Source: Pseudonocardia thermophila (lineage in GTDB: Bacteria; Actinomycetota; Actinomycetes; Mycobacteriales; Pseudonocardiaceae). From it: a stretch of DNA of 64,000 nt. Below, one piece after another: positions 17,184 to 25,758 of this stretch; position 1 is the first letter of the stretch, and each line of letters opens with the position of its first letter. Location: positions 1-64,000 of the forward strand of contig NZ_FRAP01000014.1 of assembly GCF_900142365.1 (NCBI RefSeq), written 5' to 3'. The notes under the pieces were generated by a model, which worked only from the letters and a program-made list of their open reading frames with translations, made no database searches and was not told the origin of the DNA. The translations under genes were made by a program, and so were the position numbers.

Positions 17184-19067
17184 GTGTGGCTCGGCCGCGT
17201 CTCCGGCGGCGTCGACGTCTTCTTCGTCATCACCGGGTTCCTGCTGACCGGGCAGCTGGCCCGCGCCGCCGACCCGGGCACCGGCGTCGTGCTGCGCCGC
17301 TGGCGGCGCACCTTCGTGCGGCTGATGCCGGCCGCGATCGTCGTGCTCGTCGCCACGATGATCGCCGGGGCGGCGATCTTGCCGGAGAGCCGCTGGCCGC
17401 AGACCGTGCGGGAGATCGTCACCTCCGCGGTGCTCGTCGAGAACTGGCAGCTCGCGGCCGACGCGGTCGACTACGCCGCCCGGTCCAACGCCGTCAGCGT
17501 GGTGCAGCACTTCTGGTCGCTGTCGATCCAGGCCCAGTTCTCGCTCCTGTGGCCGCTGGCCGTGGCCGTGCTGGCGCTGATGGCCAGGAACGCCGCAACC
17601 CGCCACACGTACCTCACCGTGGCGCTGCTGGGCCTCCTCGCGGCCTCGCTGACGTACTCCGTGGCACTGACGGCCGAGGACCAGCCGCTCGCCTACTTCC
17701 ACACGATGACCCGGCTGTGGGAGTTCGCCCTCGGCGGGTTGCTCGCGCTGTGGATCGACCGCATCCGGCTCGCTCCGTGGCTGCGGGTCACCGCCGGCTG
17801 GGTCGGCGTCGTAGCGCTCGTCGCGTGCGGGATCGTGCTGCAGGTCGCTGCGGTGTTCCCCGGCTACGCGGCCCTGTGGCCGACGCTGTGCGCGGTGCTG
17901 GTGCTCGTCGCGGGCCACACCCGGCTGCCGTGGGCCGCGGACCGACTGCTGGCCTCCCGCCCGGCCCAGTACCTCGGCGATCTGTCGTACGGGCTGTACC
18001 TGTGGCACTGGCCGGTCCTGGTGCTGCACCTGGGCGGGGGCGGCATCGAGGGCGTCGGGCTGGTCGAAGGGCTCACGATCATCGGCGTCTCACTCGTGCT
18101 GGCGGCCCTGACGCACCGGTTCGTCGAACGACCGGTCTTCGGCCGCGGCGACGCGCGGGCCACTCGCTGGTGCGCGACCGGACTCATCGTCGTCCTCGGG
18201 CTGGCGCTGTGCTGGAAGCTCGCGGCCGTCGCCCGGAACGACGCCGAGGGCGTCATGGGCGACCGCGAGCACCCCGGCGCAGCGGCGCTCGGCGGGCCGG
18301 CCGTGCCGGAGGCCGACCTGCTCCCACCGCTGATCGACGTGTACGAGGACTTCGTGCGGATCGACGAGTGGGCCTGCGTCCCCGTCGACGGGTTCGACTC
18401 CCCGCACTGCACCCAGCCGGTCGACTTCGAACCGGCGAAGCGGGTCCTCGTCGTCGGCGACTCGCACGCCCAGCAGCTCGCGGGCGTGCTGGAGCCGATC
18501 GCCGCGGTGCACCGCTGGCAGCTGTCGGTCGCCGTGCGCGGCGCGTGCCCGTTCTCGACGGCGTCGGACACCGACCCGGACAACGAGACGTGCCTGCCGT
18601 GGCACGACGCCACGCTGGAGATCATCGACCGGACCCGCCCCGATGTGGTCGTGACGATCGGCACCCGGGACGTGCGCGCAGGGCTCACCGAGTCGACACC
18701 GGCGGGGTTCGTCGACGCCTGGCGGCAGGTGGTCGAGCGCGGCATCCCAGTGGTTGCGGTGCGTGACAACCCGCGGTTCGACTACTCCATCCCGGACTGC
18801 GTCGCGATCAACGGCCGGAACTCCCCGGAGTGCGGTGCGGACCGGGAGTCGGTCTACGCCCCGGACCCGCCGTGGACCGCCCTGGCGGACGTGCCGGCGG
18901 AGGTCCGCTTCGTCGACATCGCCGACGCGCTCTGCGACCAGCAGCGATGCCCGGCCGAGGTGGGCAACGTGCTCGTGTACCTCGACGACAACCACATCTC
19001 GGCCGCCTACGCGACCACCATGGCGAGCCCGCTGGAGGCCGCGTTCGTCGCCGCGATCGACCCGTGA
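17184..19067 (+). CDS. Acyltransferase-3 / SGNH-domain membrane O-acyltransferase, 5' end unresolved
   Basis: 627 residues from GTG 17184: about ten helices of the OafA/YrhL acyltransferase-3 domain (VFFVITGFLLTGQLARA; Arg-rich RRWRRTFVRLMPA), then an extracytoplasmic SGNH hydrolase-like domain with VVGDSHAQQLAGVL and the C-terminal DDNHIS. Such proteins O-acetylate surface polysaccharide or peptidoglycan. Family-typical sequence (YRPEIQGLRALAVLLVVVYH) continues in frame upstream to 17124, yet no ATG, GTG or TTG exists in that frame there; CTG 17088 is the only near start. The true start is therefore non-canonical or lost by a frameshift. Confidence 0.8.
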   Translation: MWLGRVSGGVDVFFVITGFLLTGQLARAADPGTGVVLRRWRRTFVRLMPAAIVVLVATMIAGAAILPESRWPQTVREIVTSAVLVENWQLAADAVDYAARSNAVSVVQHFWSLSIQAQFSLLWPLAVAVLALMARNAATRHTYLTVALLGLLAASLTYSVALTAEDQPLAYFHTMTRLWEFALGGLLALWIDRIRLAPWLRVTAGWVGVVALVACGIVLQVAAVFPGYAALWPTLCAVLVLVAGHTRLPWAADRLLASRPAQYLGDLSYGLYLWHWPVLVLHLGGGGIEGVGLVEGLTIIGVSLVLAALTHRFVERPVFGRGDARATRWCATGLIVVLGLALCWKLAAVARNDAEGVMGDREHPGAAALGGPAVPEADLLPPLIDVYEDFVRIDEWACVPVDGFDSPHCTQPVDFEPAKRVLVVGDSHAQQLAGVLEPIAAVHRWQLSVAVRGACPFSTASDTDPDNETCLPWHDATLEIIDRTRPDVVVTIGTRDVRAGLTESTPAGFVDAWRQVVERGIPVVAVRDNPRFDYSIPDCVAINGRNSPECGADRESVYAPDPPWTALADVPAEVRFVDIADALCDQQRCPAEVGNVLVYLDDNHISAAYATTMASPLEAAFVAAIDP

Positions 19068-19369
19068 CCCGGGACACGATGATCACGTTTCGTGAACGTT
19101 TCGCGCGGTTGCCACACAGTGGGGTGGATGCGCGTAGATCGGTGACACCCTCGCCCTGACCGATCGTTGAACGGGATGCGTGCCACCGATCTCGCAAGGG
19201 GGTCGGTGTCGCGGTTCGTCGGTCGGGGCCTACTCGGCCGGTGGGCTGCGATCGAGGTCCGGTCGGGTTCGCCCTTCCTTGAGTGCACGCGCGGGATGCG
19301 TCTCGATCGGACCTCATACCTTGACCGCGCCCGGGCGGCTCCCGGGCACCGAGGGACGATGGAGGCCAG
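19068..19369. other. Intergenic region between acyltransferase and MDR genes
   Basis: 302 bp between convergent genes with no supported gene. An imperfect inverted repeat, GAGGTCCGGTC at 19254-19264 and GATCGGACCTC at 19305-19315, may form a weak hairpin. Confidence 0.4.
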
Positions 19370-20335
19370 CTAGCTCGCGTCGACGGTGATCACGACCTTG
19401 CCGCGGGCGTGCCCTGCCATGAGGTGCGCGACCGCTCGAGCAGTGGCGGCGAGCGCGAACTCGCGGTCCAGGACGGGCCGCAGCGCGCCGCCGGCGAGCA
19501 GGTCCGCCAGGGTGCGCACGGACTCCGCCGAGACCAGCGAGAGCAGCCCGCGCAGCGTTTGGCCGACGAACGGGTTGATCAACATCGCGTAGAGCGCCCG
19601 GCGCTCGGGCCCGATCCATCGGCTATCGCTCTCCCCGCCCACGACGACGAGCGTGCCGCGAGGGGCGAGCGCGCGGCGCAGCGTGCCGATCGAGCGGTTC
19701 CCGGCCAGCTCGACGAGCAGATCGGCGGCGCCGTCGGGCAGATCGGAGCGGGTGCGGTCGATGACCGCGTCGGCGCCGTTGGCGAGGACGCGCTCGAGGT
19801 TGCGCGGCCCGCAGACGCCGGTGACGTGCCCGCCCGCGGCCTTCGCCAGCTGCACCACGAACGTCCCCACCCCGCCGCCGGCTCCGGTGACCACCACCCG
19901 CGAACCCGGCTGCACCCGGTCGCGCAGCGCGTCCAGCGCCGTAGCCCCGGACGTGGGCACAGCCGCCGCCGCCGCGAACGACGCGGTCGCGGGCTTGGGC
20001 GCCAGCAGCTCCGCCGACGCGACCGCGTACTCCGCGAACGCACCCCTGGCCACCCCGAACACGGCGTCGCCCACCCGGAACGCGCTCACCCCGGCACCGA
20101 CGCGCTCCACGACGCCGGCCATGTCCGTGCCGCGGACGCGCTGCCGCGGACCGCGCATCCCCATGACGGGCCTGCCGAGCAGCGGTAGCCCGGTGGTCAT
20201 GTGCACGTCCCCCGCGTGCACGCTGGCCGCGCGCACCTTGACGAGCACCTCACCCGCCCTCGGCACGGGAACCTCGACGTCGGCGAGGCGGAGCGCGTCG
20301 GCGGTGCCGTAGGCGTCCTGGACGATGGCTTTCAC
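19370..20335 (-). CDS. MDR-superfamily NADPH:quinone reductase / alcohol dehydrogenase-like
   Basis: 321 residues. A GroES-like domain (VPVPRAGEVLVKVRAASVHA, RGTDMAGVVERVGAGV) is followed by a Rossmann domain with VVVTGAGGGVGTFVVQLAKA. Structural and catalytic zinc Cys sets are absent, placing it with quinone oxidoreductases. The GTG at 20335 overlaps the stop of the XRE gene (GTGA), so the gene is translated from the end of a membrane protein-XRE-MDR operon. Confidence 0.88.
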   Translation of the reverse strand: MKAIVQDAYGTADALRLADVEVPVPRAGEVLVKVRAASVHAGDVHMTTGLPLLGRPVMGMRGPRQRVRGTDMAGVVERVGAGVSAFRVGDAVFGVARGAFAEYAVASAELLAPKPATASFAAAAAVPTSGATALDALRDRVQPGSRVVVTGAGGGVGTFVVQLAKAAGGHVTGVCGPRNLERVLANGADAVIDRTRSDLPDGAADLLVELAGNRSIGTLRRALAPRGTLVVVGGESDSRWIGPERRALYAMLINPFVGQTLRGLLSLVSAESVRTLADLLAGGALRPVLDREFALAATARAVAHLMAGHARGKVVITVDAS

Positions 20336-20559
20336 GGGGCCTCTCCCTCGTAGCTGAAGACGTCGTCGATCCGCACGCCGAACACGGCGGCGATCTGGAA
20401 GGCCAGTTCGAGGGAGGGCGAGTAGCGGCCCTGCTCGATGGCGATGACGGTCTGGCGGGTCACCCCGATGCGGGCGGCGAGCTGGGCCTGCGTCATCTCG
20501 CCGTGCTCGAAGCGCAGAGCTCGGATGCGGTTGGTGACCCGGGTCGGCTTCGGTGCCAT
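20332..20559 (-). CDS. Small XRE-type HTH regulator
   Basis: 75 residues consisting almost wholly of one HTH (RIRALRFEHGEMTQAQLAAR, IGVTRQTVIAIEQGRYSPSL) plus the tail IDDVFSYEGEAP, a compact class of regulator similar to YozG/YgzD-type proteins. The ATG overlaps the upstream membrane gene's stop (ATGA). Partnership with a four-helix membrane protein is a widespread arrangement of unknown signal. It likely represses its own operon; see the AAAGATTCTTT palindrome in the promoter. Confidence 0.85.
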   Translation of the reverse strand: MAPKPTRVTNRIRALRFEHGEMTQAQLAARIGVTRQTVIAIEQGRYSPSLELAFQIAAVFGVRIDDVFSYEGEAP

Positions 20560-20978
20560 CACAGGCCCCGGTGGTAGGCGCCCAACCGGGCCAGCGAACC
20601 GAGCACCGCGGAGAGCACGAACGCGAGGTAGACCGCGTTCGCGATCCAGAAGTGCGGCGCCTCGACGAGAGCGAGCACCAGCGCCGCCAGCCCGCCGAGC
20701 ACGATGAACGCGCTGCCGACCTGGTCGCCGAGCCGGGCGATCTCCGCGTCGCGCACATCGGCCACCGCGTCCTCGGGCGGGGTCAGGGCCGCAGCGGCGA
20801 TGTTCCCGACGATCGTGGCGACGATCGCGCCCCCGACGGTCCACAGGAGCGGCGCCGCGTACGGGACGGCCGTGATCGGCCCAGGGCCTGCGTCGGTCAG
20901 CACGAGGACCACGTAGACCACGTAGGCCGCCGCGGCCACGACCGCGGTGACCCAGGCCCGCTTCTGCTCCACCGTCAC
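20559..20978 (-). CDS. Four-helix membrane protein paired with XRE regulator
   Basis: 139 residues from GTG 20978: four hydrophobic helices (VTAVVAAAAYVVYVVLVL, LLWTVGGAIVATIVGNIAAA, VGSAFIVLGGLAALVLALV, AVYLAFVLSAVLGSLARLG) and a cytoplasmic loop DAVADVRDAEIARLGDQ. An ATG at 21005 gives a longer frame but lies inside the apparent promoter; GTG 20978 is exactly where transcription should begin, so the mRNA is probably leaderless. Unknown function; the family (DUF2178-like in layout) is usually next to a compact XRE gene. Confidence 0.7.
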   Translation of the reverse strand: MTVEQKRAWVTAVVAAAAYVVYVVLVLTDAGPGPITAVPYAAPLLWTVGGAIVATIVGNIAAAALTPPEDAVADVRDAEIARLGDQVGSAFIVLGGLAALVLALVEAPHFWIANAVYLAFVLSAVLGSLARLGAYHRGL

Positions 20979-20984
20979 CGCGCC

Positions 20985-21023
20985 AACGTAAAGCAGAGCC
21001 GACATGATGTCAAAGATTCTTTA
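20985..21023 (-). promoter_or_regulatory. Promoter of the membrane protein-XRE-MDR operon
   Basis: On the minus strand, TTGACA (21013-21008), 17-bp spacer, TACGTT (20990-20985); the predicted start is at about 20978, the A/G of the GTG codon. An 11-bp palindrome, AAAGATTCTTT (21012-21022), overlaps the -35 box and is a candidate XRE operator. Confidence 0.65.
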
Positions 21024-21086
21024 CTCGATCGACGTGGAGGTACAGACACGAGCCGTCCCGGTCCTACTCGCAGGGTGCGCACGCGC

Positions 21087-21139
21087 GCAACGAACGGCAC
21101 TTTCGTCCACCCTGGGTGGACGAAAGTGCCGTTCGTTGC
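21087..21139. repeat. 53-bp perfect palindrome, copy B
   Basis: 26-bp arms with no mismatch around a central T; the left arm starts GCAACGAACGGCACTTTCGT. It differs from copy A (4138-4190) at two arm positions and each change is matched by the complementary change in the other arm. It lies in a 282-bp spacer between divergent genes; the rest of the spacer shows no gene. Confidence 0.85.
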
Positions 21140-21287
21140 CTTCCTGCACCGCGGACCCGCCCGCCCCGCTCCGCCTCAGCAGCCTCGCTGCCGGTCTCGT
21201 GGCGCTGCGCGCCGGTCACCCACCGGACGGTGCATGGCGTGGCGGACGCCTCGGAATGCGGCCCGGTGCCGTCCCGTTCACACCTGC

Positions 21288-22307
21288 GTGAAGAAAATCG
21301 GCTTCCTCTCCTTCGGGCACTGGTCCGACACGCCGTACTCGCAGGTGCGCACAGCCTCGGACGCGCTCCTGCAGTCGGTCGAGCTGGCCGTGGCCGCGGA
21401 GGAGATCGGCGCCGACGGTGCGTACTTCCGGGTGCACCACTTCGCCCGTCAGCTCGCGTCCCCGTTCCCGCTGCTCGCCGCGGCCGCAGCTCGAACCAGC
21501 CGGATCGAGCTGGGCACCGCGGTGATCGACATGCGCTACGAGAACCCCCTCTACATGGCCGAGGACGCCGGAGCGGCCGACCTGATCTCCGGCGGACGGC
21601 TGCAGCTGGGGATCAGTCGGGGATCGCCCGAGCAGGTCATCGACGGCTACCGCTACTTCGGCTACGCGCCCGCGGAGGGCCAGAGCGACGCCGACATGGC
21701 CCGCGAGCACGCCCGAGTGTTCCTGGAGGTGCTCACGGGCGAGGGGTTCGCGCAGCCGAACCCGCGCCCGATGTTCCCCAACCCGCCCGGCCTGCTGCGC
21801 ATCGAGCCGCACTCGCCCGGGCTGCGTGACCGGATCTGGTGGGGTGCGGGTACCCGGGCGACCGCCGAGTGGGCGGCCGAGCAGGGCATGAACCTGATGA
21901 GCTCCACTCTGCTCACCGAGGACACCGGAGTGCCGTTCCACCAGCTGCAGGCCGAGCAGATCCAGCGGTTCCGCGACGCCTGGGCGGCGGCAGGTCACGA
22001 GCGCGAGCCGCGCGTCTCGGTCAGCCGCAGCATCTTCCCGATCGTCAGCGACCTCGACCGCCAGCTGTTCTGGCACGAGCGCGCCAGCACCGACCAGGTC
22101 GGCTACCTCGACGGCGGCAACGCCCGGTTCGGCAGGACCTACGCCGGTGAGCCGGACAAGCTCATCGCCGAGCTCGCCGAGGACGAAGCCATCGCGGCGG
22201 CCGACACCCTGCTGCTCACGGTGCCCAACCAGCTCGGGGTCGAGTACAACGCGCACGTGATCGAGAGCGTGCTGAAGTACGTGGCGCCGGAGCTCGGCTG
22301 GCGCTGA
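21288..22307 (+). CDS. LLM-class flavin-dependent oxidoreductase
   Basis: 339 residues, bacterial luciferase-like (LLM) fold, FMN- or F420-dependent monooxygenase family. Motifs: KKIGFLSFGHWSDTPYSQVR at the N-terminus, ELAVAAEEIGADGAYFRVHH, RIELGTAVIDMRYENPLYMA, LISGGRLQLGISRGSPEQVI, and IWWGAGTRATAEWAAEQG. The start GTG 21288 is chosen by family alignment; the frame is open far upstream but reads across the palindrome. Substrate unknown. Followed by a bidirectional hairpin and tRNA-fMet. Confidence 0.88.
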   Translation: MKKIGFLSFGHWSDTPYSQVRTASDALLQSVELAVAAEEIGADGAYFRVHHFARQLASPFPLLAAAAARTSRIELGTAVIDMRYENPLYMAEDAGAADLISGGRLQLGISRGSPEQVIDGYRYFGYAPAEGQSDADMAREHARVFLEVLTGEGFAQPNPRPMFPNPPGLLRIEPHSPGLRDRIWWGAGTRATAEWAAEQGMNLMSSTLLTEDTGVPFHQLQAEQIQRFRDAWAAAGHEREPRVSVSRSIFPIVSDLDRQLFWHERASTDQVGYLDGGNARFGRTYAGEPDKLIAELAEDEAIAAADTLLLTVPNQLGVEYNAHVIESVLKYVAPELGWR

Positions 22308-22362
22308 CGGGTTGAGCCCCGACGCGGCACGGACCTCCGGCTCGCGCCACCGCACACATGAG

Positions 22363-22396
22363 ATCGGGCCCCAGGGAGATCTCCCGGGGGCCCGAT
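22363..22396. terminator. Bidirectional hairpin between LLM gene and tRNA-fMet
   Basis: ATCGGGCCCCAGGGAG and CTCCCGGGGGCCCGAT pair with a single mismatch. It sits seven bases beyond the tRNA 3' end and 55 bases beyond the LLM stop, so it can serve both convergent transcripts. Confidence 0.75.
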
Positions 22397-22402
22397 TCGC
22401 GG

Positions 22403-22479
22403 TGGTAGCGGGGGTAGGATTCGAACCTACGACCTCTGGGTTATGAGCCCAGCGAGCTACCGAGCTGCTCCACCCCGCG
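22403..22479 (-). tRNA. Initiator tRNA-fMet (CAT anticodon)
   Basis: 77 nt with encoded CCA. Initiator marks are visible: the first acceptor position is an unpaired C opposite T (CGCGGGG against CCCCGCT), and the anticodon stem has three G-C pairs next to the loop (CTGGG-CTCATAA-CCCAG). T-arm GTAGG-TTCGAAT-CCTAC. Confidence 0.95.
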
Positions 22480-22539
22480 TTGTGCCACCTACTCTACACC
22501 TCCCCGAAACCTGTCTGCAGCGGGGGGGTGGTTATGTGC

Positions 22540-25515
22540 TCAGCCACCCGTTTCGCCTGGTGCTGGGACCGCGGACGAGCCGGTCGCCCGCTGGAACCTC
22601 GCCACGGCGGCATCCATCGCCTGCAGGGCCGCAGCCTGGCCGGCGAAGTCGTTGTTCCGCTGCGCGGCCTTGAACTGCTCGTAGGCCCTGGCGAACTCGG
22701 TCGCCGCAGCCGCCGCCTCGGGCGAGAGCGGCCCGGACGGCGCCGACGGGGCCGGAGCCGCGCCCTGGTTCGGCGGCTGCTGCGGCGCCGGCGGGGCCGG
22801 CTGCTGACCGGCCGCGGGTGGGGCTGTGCCGCTGCCGGCGATCGCTGCGTCGAGCGCGTCCTTCACGCTGGGGCTGAACCCGACGCGCCCGTTGTAGTAC
22901 ACGAGTACCCGGGCCAGCTGCGCGTACGTGGTGCCGCTACCCGCGCGTTCCAGGAACAGCGGTTCCACGTAGACCAGCCCACCCGCCACCGGCAACGTGA
23001 GCAGGTTGCCGAAGTCGATCGCGGTGTTCTGGTTGCGCAGCACCGTCAGCTGGCTCGAGACCGTGCCGTTGTTGTTGAACGCGTCGTGCACCTGCCGCGG
23101 CCCGAAGATGCGACCGTCCGGCGGCAGCTGCAGCACCGTGAACTTGCCGTACTCCTCCGGGTCGGAGTTCACCGACACGTAGGCGGCCATGTTGTCGCGG
23201 CCGCGGAACGTCAGCACGCTGGTGAGCTGGAACGACGCCTCCGTGGCCCCGGTGGCCCCTGGCGGGCCGGCCAGCACGTAGTACGGCGGCTGGGCGTTCG
23301 CCCCCGGGATCGGGGTCGTCGGGGTCACCGTCGGGTCGGACGGGACGTCCCAGAAGGACACACCGCCGTAGAAGTCACCCGTGCTCTCCACGTGGTAGCG
23401 GGTGAGCAGCTCGCGCTGGACCTTGAACTGGTCCTCCGGGTAGCGGAAGTGCTCGCTCAGGTTCTGCGAGATCTCCGACTTCGGCTTGACCGTGCCCGGG
23501 AACGCCTTCATCCACGTCTTGAGCACCGGGTCCTGGTCGTCGAACTCGTAGAGGGTGACCGTGCCGTCGTAAGCGTCGACGGTGGCCTTCACCGAGTTGC
23601 GCAGGTAGCTGATGCGCTGGTCGGGCTGCACCGACCGCTGCAGCATCTGCTGGGCGTCCGCGGTCGACTCCCCCAGCTCCACGCTCTGCGCGTACGGGTA
23701 GTTCGACAGCGTCGTGTAGCCGTCGACGATCCAGGTGATCCGGCCGTCCACCACCGCCGGGTACGGGTCGGAGTCGGTGGTCAGCCACGGCGCGACCTTC
23801 TTCACGCGTTCACGCGGGTCACGCACGTAGAGGATCTTCGAGTTCTCGTTGATCGAGTTGTTGAACAGGATGTTGCGCTCGCTGTAGTGCAGCGCGAACA
23901 CCAGCCGGTTGAACAGGTTGCCGATCGGCACCCCACCCTTGCCGGCGTACGACGAGCGCGGTGCGCCGTCGGCGTCGTACTCGAGCGGCTTGCCGCCGTC
24001 GCTGCCGCCGACGATCGAGTAGCCCTCGATCAGCTCGCCGTAGTAGGTGCGGGTCTCCTCGACCCGCAGGCTCTCCGGGATGTTCGGGTTGTCCTTGTTG
24101 GCCAGGTCGATCGCGGTCAGGTTGGGCAGACCGCCGTTGGTGCTGTTGTCCGACAGCACCTGGCCGACCTGGTTGGCCGGCGCGACGACGATGCCGTCAC
24201 CGTGCGTGTAGACGAGCCTGCGGTTGATCCAGTCCGCCTGCGGCCCGGTGAGCTCGGAGGTCTTCAGCTCGCGCAGTGCGACGATGTAGTCCTGCAGCTT
24301 GCCGTTGACCTCGTAGCGGTCGATGTCCAGCTTGTCCGGGTAGCCGTAGAACTTGCGGTTCTGCTGCTGCAGCTGCGTGAACGTGGCCGACAGCTTCGCC
24401 GGGTCGAGCAGCCGGACGTTGCTGAGCGTGGCCTCGTCCTGACGCACGACCTGGTCGGGCACCTTCGGCACCGCGTCGTAGGGCACCTTGGTGACCCTGT
24501 CGTCGCCGATGCCGAACGCGGCCTTCGTCGCGTCGATGTTGCGCTGGATCGACACCGACTCGCGCTCCTGCGCGTTCGGGGTGACCACGAATTGCTCCAG
24601 CACGGCGGGCCAGGCGGCGCCGATGAGGATGCTCGACAGCACCAGCAGCACCGTCGCGATCGCGGGCAGCTGCAGGTTGCTGCGGAACACCGCGGCGAAG
24701 AACGCCAGCGCGCAGATGATCGAGATGATCAGCAGGATCAGCTTCGCCGGCATCACCGCGTTGAGGTCGGTGTAGGTGGCGCCGTAGAAGATGCCCGCCT
24801 TGCGGTCGGAGGAGAGCAGCTCGTAGCGGTCCAGCCCGTAGGCGACCGCCTTGAGCAGCACGAAGATCCCGGCGGTGATCGCGAGCTGGGTACGGGCCGC
24901 GGTGCTGATCTGGGCCGAGCGGCCGGTCAGCCGGATGCCGCCGAACAGGTAGTGGGTGACCAGTGCGATGAAGAACCCGATCGCGACGGCGGCGAACAGC
25001 CAGTTGAGCAGGTAGCGGTAGAACGGCAGGTCGAACGCGTAGAACCCGACGTCGAGGCCGAACTCCGGGTCGGTGATCCCGAACGGCGTGGAGTTGAGGA
25101 ACTGCAGGACGGTCTTCCAGTCCCCCAGCGCCACCATCGCTCCGGCGATGCCGGTGACCCCACCGAGCACCAGCCGGAACACGGGCAGGCTCTCCTGGAT
25201 GCGGCTGCGCACGCGCACCAGCGGGTCGTCCGGCCGCCCGACCGGCACGAACACCGGCCGCGACCGGTAGGCCAGCCAGAACGACAGCAACGACGCACCG
25301 GCCATCAGCAACCCACCGGCCAGCGCGGTCACGAACTGGGTGAACAGCACCGTGGTGAAGACACCGCGGTACCCGACCTCACCGAACCACAACCAGTCGA
25401 TGTAGTTGTTGATGAGGAAGTTGCCGACGAACGTGAGCAGGATGAGCACGCCCGCGACGACGAGCAGGATCTTCGTTCGGCGGGTCAACGTCGGTGGTCC
25501 CACCGGGGGCCGCAT
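22540..25515 (-). CDS. UPF0182 family large membrane protein
   Basis: 991 residues, matching UPF0182 (COG1615, M. tuberculosis Rv3193c). About seven N-terminal helices (residues 10-320) are followed by a large extracytoplasmic region with conserved segments (NIDATKAAFGIGD, YYGELIEGYSIVGG, FNNSINENSKILYVRDPRE) and a Pro/Ala-rich tail from about 900. Function is unknown in the family. ATG 25515 is preferred to the frame opening at 25560 because it directly precedes the first helix. Divergent from the Lon-like protease, as in mycobacteria. Confidence 0.9.
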   Translation of the reverse strand: MRPPVGPPTLTRRTKILLVVAGVLILLTFVGNFLINNYIDWLWFGEVGYRGVFTTVLFTQFVTALAGGLLMAGASLLSFWLAYRSRPVFVPVGRPDDPLVRVRSRIQESLPVFRLVLGGVTGIAGAMVALGDWKTVLQFLNSTPFGITDPEFGLDVGFYAFDLPFYRYLLNWLFAAVAIGFFIALVTHYLFGGIRLTGRSAQISTAARTQLAITAGIFVLLKAVAYGLDRYELLSSDRKAGIFYGATYTDLNAVMPAKLILLIISIICALAFFAAVFRSNLQLPAIATVLLVLSSILIGAAWPAVLEQFVVTPNAQERESVSIQRNIDATKAAFGIGDDRVTKVPYDAVPKVPDQVVRQDEATLSNVRLLDPAKLSATFTQLQQQNRKFYGYPDKLDIDRYEVNGKLQDYIVALRELKTSELTGPQADWINRRLVYTHGDGIVVAPANQVGQVLSDNSTNGGLPNLTAIDLANKDNPNIPESLRVEETRTYYGELIEGYSIVGGSDGGKPLEYDADGAPRSSYAGKGGVPIGNLFNRLVFALHYSERNILFNNSINENSKILYVRDPRERVKKVAPWLTTDSDPYPAVVDGRITWIVDGYTTLSNYPYAQSVELGESTADAQQMLQRSVQPDQRISYLRNSVKATVDAYDGTVTLYEFDDQDPVLKTWMKAFPGTVKPKSEISQNLSEHFRYPEDQFKVQRELLTRYHVESTGDFYGGVSFWDVPSDPTVTPTTPIPGANAQPPYYVLAGPPGATGATEASFQLTSVLTFRGRDNMAAYVSVNSDPEEYGKFTVLQLPPDGRIFGPRQVHDAFNNNGTVSSQLTVLRNQNTAIDFGNLLTLPVAGGLVYVEPLFLERAGSGTTYAQLARVLVYYNGRVGFSPSVKDALDAAIAGSGTAPPAAGQQPAPPAPQQPPNQGAAPAPSAPSGPLSPEAAAAATEFARAYEQFKAAQRNNDFAGQAAALQAMDAAVARFQRATGSSAVPAPGETGG

Positions 25516-25758
25516 GGCCACAGGGCACGCTCCAGTCTCGGACGGGTCACGCGCCGCCACCTACCTGCGCGGCGCCTTCCGATCGGCCCAACTCTACGGC
25601 CGCGGCGCCGAGTTCCCGTCCGGGCCCGACGCCGAGGAGGTGGAGAAGGCCGTGCCGCAGAAACGGACAACTCGCCCGCATGGTTCCTCGCGCCGCAACC
25701 GAGGGCGCCGATCCGCCGCCCACCAGGGGCGTCTCCGGCCGCGCAGTAGGGTGCGCTG

